The notes below the pieces were generated by a model that was not told where the DNA came from, ran no database searches, and was given only the letters and a program-made list of their open reading frames with translations. From the NCBI GenBank assembly GCA_010912705.1, contig POWB01000004.1, positions 83,121-147,120 on the forward strand: a stretch of DNA of 64,000 nt. Direction: 5' to 3'. A program made the position numbers and the translations under genes. Origin of the DNA: Halochromatium sp. Its GTDB lineage: Bacteria > Pseudomonadota > Gammaproteobacteria > Chromatiales > Chromatiaceae. How positions within the stretch are numbered: position 1 is the first letter of the stretch; every line of letters begins with the position of its first letter. Of this stretch, positions 1-8,263 are shown in pieces.

Positions 1-78
1 TACGCCGAGGAATTGCGCTACGTGCCGCTACCAGAGAATCTCGTTCAAGCAGCTCTGGCCGAGTTGGATAGCCTCTAG
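1..78 (+). CDS. C-terminal end of a PstS-like phosphate-binding protein (partial)
   Basis: The first 78 bases read in one open frame to a TAG stop. The peptide contains YVPLPENLVQ, the typical last helix of periplasmic phosphate-binding proteins (compare PLPENVKAK in the pstS end at the other edge of this window). Only 25 residues are visible, so the call rests on this tail motif. PstS-like genes often sit beside arsenate genes. Here the next gene is the GAPDH that works with ArsJ, so this protein may serve arsenate/phosphate discrimination. The rest of the gene lies outside the window. Confidence 0.6.
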   Translation, partial: YAEELRYVPLPENLVQAALAELDSL

Positions 79-178
79 CCCGAATGTTTCACGCGAAGCC
101 GCGAAGCCACGAAGAATACGGATCTTGCGGCCAACAGTTGACCTGGTTAGTTTCACTTTATCCCCCGGAGGATGACTC

Positions 179-1228
179 TTGATCACCCGCATCGGCATCA
201 ACGGCTTCGGCCGCATGGGCAGACTTGCGCTGCGCGCGGCCATCGACCGCAAGGCAAAGGCAGCCACCAAGCACAAGCACCCAGGCAACAACCTGGAATT
301 CATCCGCATCAACGAGATCGCCTGCGACGCCGCTGGCTCAGCCCATCTGTTGCAATTCGACTCGGTGCATGGCCGCTGGAGCCAGGATTGCCGCAGCAGC
401 CAAACCGGCAATGCCGAGCAGATCAGCCTCGACGGGCAAACGCTCGCCTACAGCCAGCACAAGACCATCGCCGAGGGCGACTGGTCGGACTGCGACATCG
501 TCATCGAGGCCACCGGCAAGCACCACAAACAGCCTGAGCTGTTGCAAGGTTATCTCGACCAAGGCGTCAAGAAGGTCCTGGTCGCCGCGCCGACCAAGGG
601 CGCACTCGACATCGTCTACGGCGTTAACCACGATCGCTACGACCCCGCCGCGCACCCGATCGTCACCGCCGCCTCCTGCACCACCAACTGCCTCGCGCCC
701 GTGGTCAAGGTCATGCACGAGCAAGTCGGCATCCATCACGGCTGCATGACCACCATCCACAACATCACCAACACCCAGCGCATCGTCGACCTGGGTCACA
801 AGGATCTCCGCCGCGCCCGCGCTTGCGGCCAATCGCTGATCCCGACCACCACCGGCTCCGCCAAGGCGATCACCAAGATCTTCCCGGAGCTTGAAGGCAA
901 GCTCAACGGCCATGCCGTGCGCGTGCCGCTGCTCAACGCCTCGCTCACCGATTTCGTCTTCGAGGCCAGGCGTCCAGTCACTGCCGAAGAGATCAACAGC
1001 CTGCTCAAAAGCGCAGCCGAAGGCGAGCTGGCCGGCATCCTCGGCTACGAAGAGCGCCCACTGGTCTCAGTCGATTACCTGAACGACCCCCGCTCCTCAA
1101 TCGTCGATGCCCTCTCCACCATGGTCATCAACGACACCCAGGTGAAGCTCTACGCCTGGTACGACAACGAATGGGGCTATGTGAACCGCATGGTCGACAT
1201 CGCCGAGATGCTCGCCGCCTCTCTCTAG
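179..1228 (+). CDS. gap: Glyceraldehyde-3-phosphate dehydrogenase of the ArsJ pathway
   Basis: A 349-residue GAPDH. The NAD-binding motif [10 protein letters not shown] is at residues 6-15, and the catalytic cysteine is Cys167 in ASCTTNC. The C-terminal [11 protein letters not shown] motif is present. The likely start is TTG at 179, because GGAGG lies seven bases upstream (167-171) and the ATG at 172 is in another frame. It ends 13 bases before arsJ, so the two are probably co-transcribed. In known gap-arsJ pairs the enzyme uses arsenate instead of phosphate and makes 1-arseno-3-phosphoglycerate, which ArsJ exports. A role in ordinary glycolysis cannot be excluded, but the neighbour makes arsenate detoxification the better reading. 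Confidence 0.93.
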   Translation: MITRIGINGFGRMGRLALRAAIDRKAKAATKHKHPGNNLEFIRINEIACDAAGSAHLLQFDSVHGRWSQDCRSSQTGNAEQISLDGQTLAYSQHKTIAEGDWSDCDIVIEATGKHHKQPELLQGYLDQGVKKVLVAAPTKGALDIVYGVNHDRYDPAAHPIVTAASCTTNCLAPVVKVMHEQVGIHHGCMTTIHNITNTQRIVDLGHKDLRRARACGQSLIPTTTGSAKAITKIFPELEGKLNGHAVRVPLLNASLTDFVFEARRPVTAEEINSLLKSAAEGELAGILGYEERPLVSVDYLNDPRSSIVDALSTMVINDTQVKLYAWYDNEWGYVNRMVDIAEMLAASL

Positions 1229-1241
1229 CGGCAGGGCGCGC

Positions 1242-3086
1242 ATGGACAAGAACACCCGCAACTACCTCACGGTAACAGCCGGCTACTGGGCCTTCACCAT
1301 CACCGACGGCGCCATCCGCATGCTGGTGGTGCTCTACTTCCACCAGCTCGGCTATTCGCCATTCGAGGTGGCGATGCTGTTCCTCTTCTACGAGGTCTTC
1401 GGCATCATCACCAACCTGGTCGGCGGCTGGCTCGGCGCGCGCATCGGGCTCAATCTCACCATGCACATCGGCATGGGCCTGCAAGTCATCGCACTGATGA
1501 TGCTCACGGTGCCCGATGCCTGGCTCGGCGTGGTTTATGTGATGGCCGCTCAGGCGCTCTCCGGCATCGCCAAGGATCTGAACAAGATGTCGGCCAAGGC
1601 CACGGTCAAGACCCTGACCGGTGGCGGCGCGGCGGGCGAATCCAAGCTGTTCAAGTATGTCGCCGTCCTGACCGGCTCCAAGAACGCGCTCAAGGGCGCG
1701 GGCTTCTTCGTCGGTGCCGCCCTGCTGCAAGGGTTTGGTTTTCGCAACGCGTTGTTCATCCTCGCTGGCGGGCTGTTCCTAGTGATGGTCATCACCATCG
1801 CACTGCTGCCCTCGGGTGTCGGCAAGCTCAAGGAAAAGGCCAAGTTCACCCAGGTCTTCTCCAATACTCCAGCGATCAACTGGCTCTCCGCGGCGCGCTT
1901 CTTCCTGTTCGGCGCTCGCGATGTCTGGTTCGTGGTCGCGCTGCCGGTCTATCTCTCCGCCGTACTGGGCTGGGAGTACACCGCCGTTGGTGGTTTCCTT
2001 GCGCTCTGGGTCATTGGCTACGGCATCGTCCAGGCCGGCGCACCCGCGCTGATCCGCCCGAGCAAACAAGGACAGGGCCCTAGCGGGCGCACGGCCCTGC
2101 TCGGCGCACTGGTGTTGGCGCTGATCCCGGCTGGTATCGCCTTAGCCTTGACGGAAGGACCCACTTTTGCCTGGGAGCCGGCACCGATCCTGATCGTCGG
2201 ACTGATCCTCTTCGGCATCGTCTTTGCCATCAACTCCGCCGTCCACTCTTACCTGATCCTGGCCTATGCCGATGCCGACAAGGTCGCCCTCAATGTCGGC
2301 TTCTACTACATGGCCAATGCCGGCGGCCGACTCGCCGGTACCGTACTCTCGGGGCTGATCTACCAGATTCAGGGGCTTGAAGGCTGCCTCTGGTGGTCAA
2401 CGGGCTTTGTGCTCGCCGCCGCATTGCTATCGCTCTGGCTGCCGCGCAGGCCCCAAGCCACAGCACTCAAGGCCGTCGCTCCACAGCCTGGACAGGTCCA
2501 GGTCGACGGCGTCGTCGAGCCAACCCGGCGCGCCGAGCTCTACGCACCCATGGCCGGGCGGCTCCAAGCCTGCTCGGTGCGCGAGGGTGATCCGGTCCAT
2601 GCAGGTCAACGGCTGCTCAGCATCGTCCCGACCGCCGATGAGCTGGCCGAGCACCCGATCGAAGCCCCCTGGGACGGTCGTATCGCGCGCCTGCATGCCC
2701 GTGTCGAAGGGCGGGAGATCGCGGCGCAGACGCTGCTGGTCGAGCTCTTCGATCCAAACAGCCTGGTGCTGCGCTTTGCCGTTGATGGACAGCAGGCGAT
2801 CGGCCTGGGCGTCGGCCAATCGGTCAGGGCGCAGTTCAGCGCCGCTCCAGACAGCCTCATCGAGCTCAGGATCACACGGACATGGCCGGCCATCGAGCCG
2901 GAGACCGGCCAGCGTGTGTTCGAGGCCTGGATTCCCCCGCAAGCCGATCTCGCCATTGGCATGAAGGCGCAAGTCCGGGCCAATCCCGCCATCAGCTTGC
3001 AGCTGCCAGCGAACAGCCTCGATGGTCTAGCGAGCCCCTCCGGTATCCTGGCTGCCCATGGATCAGGCCCCCAAGCCCAAGCCTAA
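1242..3086 (+). CDS. arsJ: ArsJ organoarsenical efflux permease with a C-terminal lipoyl/HlyD-like domain
   Basis: Residues 1-405 form a major-facilitator protein of the ArsJ family, with many hydrophobic segments and the opening NYLTVTAGYWAFTITDGAIR. Known ArsJ proteins, which export 1-arseno-3-phosphoglycerate made by the neighbouring GAPDH, are about 400 residues. This one has 614. Residues from about 415 onward are soluble and look like the biotinyl-lipoyl/barrel-sandwich and beta-barrel parts of HlyD-type adaptors: VDGVVEPTRRAELYAPMAGR, then VREGDPVHAGQRLLSI. The join is in frame with no sign of a frameshift. The extra domain could be a real fusion or a captured adaptor fragment. The MFS call is firm; the role of the added domain is inferred. 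Confidence 0.88.
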   Translation: MDKNTRNYLTVTAGYWAFTITDGAIRMLVVLYFHQLGYSPFEVAMLFLFYEVFGIITNLVGGWLGARIGLNLTMHIGMGLQVIALMMLTVPDAWLGVVYVMAAQALSGIAKDLNKMSAKATVKTLTGGGAAGESKLFKYVAVLTGSKNALKGAGFFVGAALLQGFGFRNALFILAGGLFLVMVITIALLPSGVGKLKEKAKFTQVFSNTPAINWLSAARFFLFGARDVWFVVALPVYLSAVLGWEYTAVGGFLALWVIGYGIVQAGAPALIRPSKQGQGPSGRTALLGALVLALIPAGIALALTEGPTFAWEPAPILIVGLILFGIVFAINSAVHSYLILAYADADKVALNVGFYYMANAGGRLAGTVLSGLIYQIQGLEGCLWWSTGFVLAAALLSLWLPRRPQATALKAVAPQPGQVQVDGVVEPTRRAELYAPMAGRLQACSVREGDPVHAGQRLLSIVPTADELAEHPIEAPWDGRIARLHARVEGREIAAQTLLVELFDPNSLVLRFAVDGQQAIGLGVGQSVRAQFSAAPDSLIELRITRTWPAIEPETGQRVFEAWIPPQADLAIGMKAQVRANPAISLQLPANSLDGLASPSGILAAHGSGPQAQA

Positions 3087-3341
3087 CGCGCATGGCGGCG
3101 GGCCAGAGCCACCCTGGCAGATGCATCGCATGAGATTCAGGTTCACCTTTACCTGGGGCCGCATCACTCCGGCAGATGAAGCGCGAGAAGTTCAGGTTAA
3201 CGAGCTTTAGCCGCACCAGGTGGCACCTCGGTTACATGCGGTTAATCATATATACGAAATCACAGATCTGCTAGGCTTGCTGATTCTTGGCCGCATCCGA
3301 GTGAGCTGCCGGCCACAGCAACCCCAGTCTGGAGCACCCGC
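3087..3341 (+). promoter_or_regulatory. Intergenic region before the permease, possible promoter
   Basis: These 255 bases between arsJ and the permease contain no convincing gene. An AT-rich stretch around 3238-3262 stands out in an otherwise GC-rich region and could hold a promoter or an ArsR-type operator. No clear dyad of the classical ArsR kind was found, and no arsR gene is visible in the window. Confidence 0.25.
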
Positions 3342-4304
3342 ATGCCCGACCCCTTCGCCTGGCTTGGCGACCTCATCGCCTACTCGTTATTCGGTCTCAG
3401 CCCGGACTCGGCGGCGGGCTCGGCATTGCAGTTCTTCGTCATGGATGTGGCCAAGATCTTCGCACTCTTGGTCATCGTCATCTACATCATGGGGCTGTTG
3501 CGCGCGCTGGTCTCACCGGAGCGGGTGCGCGAGTTCGTGCGCGGCCGACCAGACTGGCAGGCGCGCGGCATGGCGGTGGGACTGGGCGCGGTGACGCCCT
3601 TCTGCTCCTGCTCCTCGGTGCCGCTGTTCATCGGCTTCGTCGAGGCTGGCATCCCGCTCGGGGTCACCTTCTCGTTCCTGATCGCCTCGCCGATGATCAA
3701 CGAGGTCGCGGCAGTACTGCTGATCGGCATCCTCGGCTGGAAGCTGGCCCTGCTCTACATCGCCGCCGGGCTGATCGTCGCCTGGTTTGGTGGCATCATC
3801 ATGCAGCGCTTCAAGCCGGAGCGCTGGGTCGAGGACTACGTCTGGAAGATCCAGATGGGCGAGGTGGCCATCCAGCGCCCGGATACCAGCCTCCGTGGTC
3901 GGCACCGGTTCGCGGTCGCCGAGGTCAAGGAGATCCTGCGCCGGATCTGGAAATGGGTCTTCATCGGCATCGGTGTTGGCGCCCTCTTCCACGGCTTCGT
4001 GCCAACGCAATGGGTGGTCGACAACCTCGGCGATGGACAATGGCTGGCGGTACCCGGCGCGGTGCTGGTTGGCATCCCCTTGTATTCCAATGCGACCGGC
4101 GTGATACCCGTCGCTGAGGCCATGCTCGGCAAAGGCGTCGCGGTCGGCACCGTGCTGGCATTGATGATGAGCATCGCCGCGCTCTCGGTGCCGGAGATGC
4201 TGATCCTGCGCAAGGTCATCCGTTGGCAGGCGCTGGCGCTGTTCGCCGGGGTGCTCGGTGTCTCGTTTGTACTGGTCGGCTGGACCTTCAATCTCATCAC
4301 CTGA
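3342..4304 (+). CDS. ArsP/DUF318-type membrane permease
   Basis: A 320-residue integral membrane protein with about eight hydrophobic segments. The signature TPFCSCSSVPLFIGF at about residues 84-98 is typical of the PF03773 permease family, which includes ArsP (export of trivalent organoarsenicals) and SO_0444-type permeases. The second half repeats the fold and contains GIPLYSNATGVIPV. It is followed after 12 bases by a GDCC-motif protein and then a thioredoxin, the usual partners of this permease subfamily. The cysteine pair in CSCS probably binds the metalloid. The arsenic context (gap-arsJ upstream) supports metalloid export; the exact substrate is unknown. Confidence 0.85.
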   Translation: MPDPFAWLGDLIAYSLFGLSPDSAAGSALQFFVMDVAKIFALLVIVIYIMGLLRALVSPERVREFVRGRPDWQARGMAVGLGAVTPFCSCSSVPLFIGFVEAGIPLGVTFSFLIASPMINEVAAVLLIGILGWKLALLYIAAGLIVAWFGGIIMQRFKPERWVEDYVWKIQMGEVAIQRPDTSLRGRHRFAVAEVKEILRRIWKWVFIGIGVGALFHGFVPTQWVVDNLGDGQWLAVPGAVLVGIPLYSNATGVIPVAEAMLGKGVAVGTVLALMMSIAALSVPEMLILRKVIRWQALALFAGVLGVSFVLVGWTFNLIT

Positions 4305-4316
4305 GGCACTGAAGCG

Positions 4317-4553
4317 ATGACCATCCAACTCGACTCCAGGATTCAGTGCCCGCACTGCGGCTTCAGCCGCACCGAGCAGATGCCCACCGACGCCTGTGTC
4401 TGGTTCTGGGAATGCCCCGAATGCGGGGTGCTGATTAAACCGAAACCAGGCGACTGCTGCGTCTACTGTTCCTATGCAGACACCCCTTGTCCGCCGATTC
4501 AGGCAGGCGACGGGGACTGCTGCCAATCCAATCACGAGGTGAATCGATCATGA
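4317..4553 (+). CDS. Small GDCCVxC-motif cysteine-rich protein
   Basis: A 78-residue cytosolic protein with two zinc-ribbon-like CxxC pairs (CPHC near residue 12 and CPEC near residue 37), then GDCCVYCSY near residue 49 and another CC close to the end. This matches the family annotated as GDCCVxC-domain protein, commonly found with mercury or arsenic transport genes and sometimes a selenoprotein; here the cysteines are coded normally. It probably hands metal or metalloid to the upstream permease or the downstream thioredoxin. Its stop TGA overlaps the thioredoxin start (ATGA at 4550-4553), so the two are translationally coupled. Confidence 0.75.
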   Translation: MTIQLDSRIQCPHCGFSRTEQMPTDACVWFWECPECGVLIKPKPGDCCVYCSYADTPCPPIQAGDGDCCQSNHEVNRS

Positions 4554-4804
4554 AACAGATCAAGGTTCTAGGCTCCGGCTGCCGCAATTGCGAGATCACC
4601 GCCAAGGTCATCAGCCAGGCGGCGGCCGAGGCAGGTATCGAGATCGATCTGGAAAAGGTCACCGATATCGCTGAGATCATGGGCTATGGCGTCATGTCCA
4701 CGCCTGGTGTCGTCATCGATGGCGTCGTCGTCCACTCTGGCAGCGTGCCAGGGCCGGATCAGGTGCGCGAATGGGTTCAGGGGAGTACCGACGGCGCCAG
4801 CTGA
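4550..4804 (+). CDS. Small thioredoxin-like protein (redox-active disulfide protein)
   Basis: An 84-residue thioredoxin-fold protein with the redox motif C11-R-N-C14 in LGSGCRNCEIT and the cis-proline region STPGVVIDG near residue 50. Start ATG at 4550 was chosen because it overlaps the upstream stop and gives the family's usual length (about 75-85); an upstream in-frame start would add 21 unrelated residues. The family often follows ArsP-type permeases and is thought to reduce arsenicals or deliver them to the pump. It is the last gene of the arsenic block; decaying accessory DNA begins about 25 bases later. Confidence 0.85.
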   Translation: MKQIKVLGSGCRNCEITAKVISQAAAEAGIEIDLEKVTDIAEIMGYGVMSTPGVVIDGVVVHSGSVPGPDQVREWVQGSTDGAS

Positions 4805-4828
4805 TCAGACGTACCCTATCCACCACCG

Positions 4829-5263
4829 TCGCAGAGCGCTTATGCGCCTCATGACAATGCCTCCCAGCTCGAATAGCTGAGCCCGGGAATGCGCGGAGTC
4901 CGCACCGGCAGTCCGTGATGCTGAGCATAGGCCTCCCAGAGCTGGATCTTGTGCGCCAAACCCTCGGGCATGCCGGCGTCCATCCAGCGCAGTCGGTCCG
5001 CCCAGGTGCGCTCGCTGCGGATCAGTGGCCAGCCCTGCGTCGCCAGCCAGCGCACCAGGCTCAGCGCATGCTTCCAGTTGGCCACCGCAAATCCACCATC
5101 GAGATACAAGCGCACCGCCGGCGGCCAAAGCCAGTCCGTCTCCAGCCGCAGCGCGGACAGCCCCACTCGCTCCACGGCGGCAAAGAGTCTGGTCAGCAAC
5201 CGCTTCGCATGCCCCTGTCGGCGGCGTTCCGGATCGAGCAGAAGGCCAACACAATAGGTCATG
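4829..5263 (-). pseudogene. Truncated GNAT acetyltransferase copy
   Basis: This minus-strand fragment is a shortened copy of the intact GNAT gene at 7161-8132. It keeps PERRRQGHAKRLL and the following strands, then jumps in frame from LVRW to LATQGWPLIRSERTW. The full copy has about 65 more residues at that point. The N-terminal 150 or so residues are missing and replaced by sequence upstream of the next Uma2 gene. An open frame of 169 codons survives (4849-5358), but its first part is not GNAT sequence. It is therefore called a remnant of a duplicated GNAT/Uma2 module. Confidence 0.8.
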
Positions 5264-5337
5264 AGAGGTCCCCGATTCGTTGATGTCGCCGAGGGTATCG
5301 AGCCGAAGCGGTTGTCCCGCAGCCAGCGCGACCAATC

Positions 5338-5343
5338 TATAAT
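5338..5343 (+). promoter_or_regulatory. Predicted -10 box of the first Uma2 gene
   Basis: A perfect TATAAT lies 41 bases upstream of the Uma2 ATG. The corresponding position before the second Uma2 copy reads TAGAAT. Just downstream, AGTGA and TCACT form a short inverted repeat (about 5347-5360) that could be an operator. No consensus -35 sits at 17 bases, so the call is moderate. Confidence 0.4.
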
Positions 5344-5384
5344 ACAGTGAGTCATCACTAAAAGATCTCAGCGGAAGCAAACGC

Positions 5385-5966
5385 ATGGCAACCGTTCTGA
5401 AAGATCGCTTCGTCGCCCTTGAGGACTATTTTGCCTTGGATTCCGAGACCGCGGACGAGCGTTGGGAGTGGCGCAACGGCGATGTCTACTGCATGACCGG
5501 CGCCCAGCCGGAACACAACATCATCTGCCTCAATGTCGGTGCCGAACTGCGCGCGAGGCTGCGCGGCTCGAGCTGCCGAACCTTCTCGAGCGACCAACGC
5601 GTCAAGGTCCATGCGGGGAGTCCTTACCTCTATCCCGATGTCACGGTCGCCTGCGATCCGCGCTACACCAACATTAATGGCCTGCGCACACTGCTCAACC
5701 CGGTGCTCATCGTCGAGATCCTCTCGCCCAGCACGGCCCAGGACGACAAGGGCACCAAGTTCATGCAGTACCAAACGATCGAGTCGTTGACCGATTACCT
5801 GCTGGTCGACTCCAGTGAGGTCGCTGTGCTGCATTACCGCAAGGAGGGCGAGGTCTGGACGCCGCAGTTGTTCGAGCAGGCCAGCGACTCGATCAAGCTA
5901 TCGGGATTGGACGTCGCGTTACCCTTGGCCGAGATCTATCTCGACACCGGACTGCTGCCGAGCTGA
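5385..5966 (+). CDS. Uma2-family (DUF820) PD-(D/E)XK-like protein, copy 1
   Basis: A 193-residue Uma2-family protein. The nuclease-fold core is visible as PDVTVAC followed by VLIVEILSPSTAQDDKGTKF, giving the D...E-x-(L/S) pattern of the family. The role of Uma2 proteins is not settled; they are widespread in cyanobacteria and purple sulfur bacteria and resemble restriction-enzyme folds. It is about 91% identical to the copy at 9658-10239 (18 differences in 193), with nearly all changes in the first 75 residues. It overlaps the convergent gene at 5936-6364 by about 30 bases, because the module edge runs into that gene. Confidence 0.85.
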   Translation: MATVLKDRFVALEDYFALDSETADERWEWRNGDVYCMTGAQPEHNIICLNVGAELRARLRGSSCRTFSSDQRVKVHAGSPYLYPDVTVACDPRYTNINGLRTLLNPVLIVEILSPSTAQDDKGTKFMQYQTIESLTDYLLVDSSEVAVLHYRKEGEVWTPQLFEQASDSIKLSGLDVALPLAEIYLDTGLLPS

Positions 5967-6364
5967 GATCGCTCGCCGTCAGCGGACAGGGCTGCTGAAC
6001 GGAAGGGCGGCAGCCCGGCCAGAATAGGGTCCCGATACTGCTGGTTCAGCAACAGACAGCCATTATCCTGATCCACACGGAACAACTCCTGCCGGTCGAG
6101 CGTCTCCCAGCGCAGGTCGATCCGCTGGGTTGTGCCGGAGGATGCCGCTTCGGACGCGAACTGGCTGACCACGGCATCCGGCAGGCCCGAGCCGGGGATG
6201 GGCGTGTTCGCCTTGCCGGCGAGATAGACATGCTCGCCATCGAACTCGAAACCCTCCTGAATTGCTCCCCAGGGGACTGCTCCACCAAAATCGTGCATCA
6301 GCCGCGCACAGCGGATGAAGGCCACCAGGCGAATCTCATGGTCTTGATCAATCGATGTATTCAT
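5936..6364 (-). CDS. Hypothetical protein, C-terminus probably truncated by the Uma2 module
   Basis: A 142-codon open frame starting 12 bases after the YafQ-like toxin gene on the same strand. The first 110 residues look like real protein (for example RCARLMHDFGGAVPWGAIQ). The last 20 or so are encoded antisense to the tail of the Uma2 module, which is shared with 10240-10275. The gene therefore seems to have lost its original 3' end when that module arrived. I do not recognise the family. Its position makes it a possible third member of the toxin-antitoxin operon. Confidence 0.5.
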   Translation of the reverse strand: MNTSIDQDHEIRLVAFIRCARLMHDFGGAVPWGAIQEGFEFDGEHVYLAGKANTPIPGSGLPDAVVSQFASEAASSGTTQRIDLRWETLDRQELFRVDQDNGCLLLNQQYRDPILAGLPPFRSAALSADGERSQLGSSPVSR

Positions 6365-6376
6365 ATCCCGCGCCGC

Positions 6377-6658
6377 TCACAAACCCAACTCAGCATGAGA
6401 ACCGAGCCGAACGAGTTGCAGGGTCTGAGAATCTGGTTTGCGGTAGATCAAGATCGGATCGGGCTTGACGTGGCAGTCGCGATGATCGCTCCAGTCGCCC
6501 GTCAACGCATGGTCCCGGTAGCGATCCGGCAAGACCTCATCGGCAGCCAAGGTCGCCAAGATGCATCGCAGATCGGCTTGCAGCGTTGTCCGACGCGCGC
6601 CTTTCTTCTCGCGTTTATAGTCGCGTCTGAAGCGGGTCGTCCGCTCAATCGTCCGCAT
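6377..6658 (-). CDS. YafQ-family (RelE fold) mRNA interferase toxin
   Basis: A 93-residue RelE-superfamily toxin closest to YafQ. The diagnostic stretch is RDHALTGDWSDHRDCHVKPD (residues about 48-67), followed by ILIYRK and the C-terminal LVRLGSHAELGL. The conserved His and Asp residues used by YafQ for ribosome-dependent mRNA cleavage appear to be kept. It follows the antitoxin on the minus strand with a 14-base overlap, the usual layout of a type II toxin-antitoxin operon. No truncation is seen, so it is probably functional. Confidence 0.88.
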   Translation of the reverse strand: MRTIERTTRFRRDYKREKKGARRTTLQADLRCILATLAADEVLPDRYRDHALTGDWSDHRDCHVKPDPILIYRKPDSQTLQLVRLGSHAELGL

Positions 6659-6908
6659 CGAGATCGGCCATCAGCTCGTCTACGGAGCCGAAAGACCGCA
6701 GTTGACCGCGACGCGCTTCCTTCATTGCCTCGATCGTTTCCGGGTTAGGGATCAGCGGATCGAAAGGCAGCGCGTGCTCGCGTGCCACGCGCGTCAGCAT
6801 CAGACGGACCGCGTCGGAGACAGTCAGTCCCATCGCCGCCAGCACGGCAGTCGCCTCCTCTTTCACGTCATCGTCGATGCGAGCCTGTACTCGGGTATTG
6901 GCGGCCAT
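6645..6908 (-). CDS. RelB/DinJ-family antitoxin
   Basis: An 87-residue antitoxin of the RelB/DinJ family. The N-terminal ribbon-helix-helix part reads NTRVQARIDDDVKEEATAVL, then GLTVSDAVRLMLTRVAREHALPF, the usual hallmark of DinJ. The C-terminal tail (residues about 55-87) is acidic and would wrap the toxin. It lies upstream of and overlaps the YafQ-like gene. By analogy with dinJ-yafQ, the antitoxin should repress its own promoter, probably in 6909-6950, where an A-rich Shine-Dalgarno (AAAGG) precedes the ATG. Confidence 0.88.
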   Translation of the reverse strand: MAANTRVQARIDDDVKEEATAVLAAMGLTVSDAVRLMLTRVAREHALPFDPLIPNPETIEAMKEARRGQLRSFGSVDELMADLDADD

Positions 6909-6913
6909 TGGGT

Positions 6914-7111
6914 CTACCTTTCGGTTGCTTGACCTGGTTTCTGCATGATCATCAAGGCATCCATGACGGCGTCTTCTTCATTCCCACCAAGATTATTCGG
7001 GCGGTTGGCGGCTTGAAGATCGGGTACATCTTCATCGATCAGGATGCACGATTCGCTCAGCCCTGGGTGGAGTTTCAAGCATACCCCCGAACATGCCCTG
7101 CCGGGCGGCAC
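6914..7111 (-). pseudogene. Possible remnant open frame upstream of the antitoxin
   Basis: A 65-codon minus-strand frame. Its second half (ILIDEDVPDLQAANRPNN and onward) reads more like protein than the antisense frames do. It stops five bases before the antitoxin. It has no recognised domain and no clear start, and may be the 3' end of a gene lost when the GNAT/Uma2 module was inserted. Low confidence. Confidence 0.25.
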
Positions 7112-7160
7112 CTACATCCTGCACCGTTGCTCCACCGCGGTTGCAGAGTGCTCATGCGGC

Positions 7161-8132
7161 TCATGATAACGCCTCCCAGCTCGGATAGCTGAGTCCTGGA
7201 ATGCGCGGGGTGCGCACGGGCAGTCCGTGGTGGCGGGCATAGGCCTCCCAGATCTGGATCTTGTGCGCCAACCCCTCGGGCATCCCAGCGTCCATCCAGC
7301 GCAGCCGGTCCGCCCAGGTACGCTCGCTGCGGATCAGTGGCCAGCCGAGCGTCGCCAGCCAGAGCGCCAGTGTCGGCTCCCAACGCTGCAAGTTGGCGCG
7401 GTCTTCACGCTCTGCTTCTGTGCGCTGGTCGAGCCAGCGCAGCTGCTCACCGTCGCACGCCGCGCTGAAAATCGGCGTTTGGTCGGACTCGCGCAGCAGT
7501 TCGATGCGCGCCTGTTGGACCCGCACCTGCGGTGTCGGCAGCTCGCGCCAGCGCACCAGATTCAGCACATGCTTCCAGTTGACCACCGCGAACCCGCAGT
7601 CGAGATACAACCGCACCGCCGGCTGCCACAGCCAGTCCGTCTCCAGCCGCAACGCGGACAGCCCCACCCGCTCCACGGCGGCAAAGAGTCTGCTCAGCAA
7701 CCGCTTCGCATGCCCCTGCCGACGGCGTTCCGGAAAGACGTACAAGCTTGCAAAACCGAGGTGTGGACCAGCCCAGCCCCAATCCCAGACCTGCAAGGCA
7801 ATCGTGCCGATCCGCGCGCCATCGACCAGAATCCAATAGGATCGATACCAGTCAGACTCACGCGGGTCGCTGATCCGTTCCCCGGGTAGCAGCAGGCGCG
7901 AAGACCAAGCGTCGATGTCGCCATCGGTCATCGCGCGAGGGTCCAGAGGCACTGCGAAATTGTCGACGCGGTGATCGAGAAAACTGCACAGCTCGCAGGC
8001 GCGCCAAAGGGTGCGTGCACCGGCATCGTCGAGGTCAAGCGGAACGACCGCAGGCGTGCCTGCCCGCAGTGGCTCGGCCACTTGCCGATGCAAGTCTTTC
8101 AGTTCGTCTTCACTCAACATCAGCAGCTCCAC
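7161..8132 (-). CDS. GNAT-family N-acetyltransferase (intact copy)
   Basis: A 323-residue protein with one GNAT domain. The acetyl-CoA-binding motif is PERRRQGHAKRLL (R/Q-x-x-G-x-G/A type) near residue 135, preceded by the strand LGFASLYVF and followed by LSALRLETDW and AVRLYLDCGFAVV. About 120 residues after the domain have no recognised fold. The substrate is unknown. A shortened copy lies at 4829-5263. Here the gene is divergent from the broken AAA/nuclease gene at 8343, with three 12-bp repeats between them. GNAT, AAA and Uma2 together look like one mobile or amplifying module. Confidence 0.8.
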   Translation of the reverse strand: MELLMLSEDELKDLHRQVAEPLRAGTPAVVPLDLDDAGARTLWRACELCSFLDHRVDNFAVPLDPRAMTDGDIDAWSSRLLLPGERISDPRESDWYRSYWILVDGARIGTIALQVWDWGWAGPHLGFASLYVFPERRRQGHAKRLLSRLFAAVERVGLSALRLETDWLWQPAVRLYLDCGFAVVNWKHVLNLVRWRELPTPQVRVQQARIELLRESDQTPIFSAACDGEQLRWLDQRTEAEREDRANLQRWEPTLALWLATLGWPLIRSERTWADRLRWMDAGMPEGLAHKIQIWEAYARHHGLPVRTPRIPGLSYPSWEALS

Positions 8133-8263
8133 AGTTGGTCATTCAGGATGTTAAGCGAAACCAATCGGATCGGGATTGAATTCATCTGATGTGCAGCGAG
8201 CGATGGCGAAGGATGCGTGCGGCGAGGTCTCGGAGGCCAGCCCGAACCGTTCGGTGCATGGTA

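Noticed and set aside
338..913. Long minus-strand frame opposite the GAPDH gene
   Set aside because: It is antisense to a clear GAPDH, has low-complexity composition and no domain. Long antisense frames are expected at this GC content.
3513..4535. 340-codon minus-strand frame opposite the ArsP-type permease
   Set aside because: The plus strand has strong membrane and CSCSS motifs. The antisense frame is rich in His, Asp and Gly with no family resemblance.
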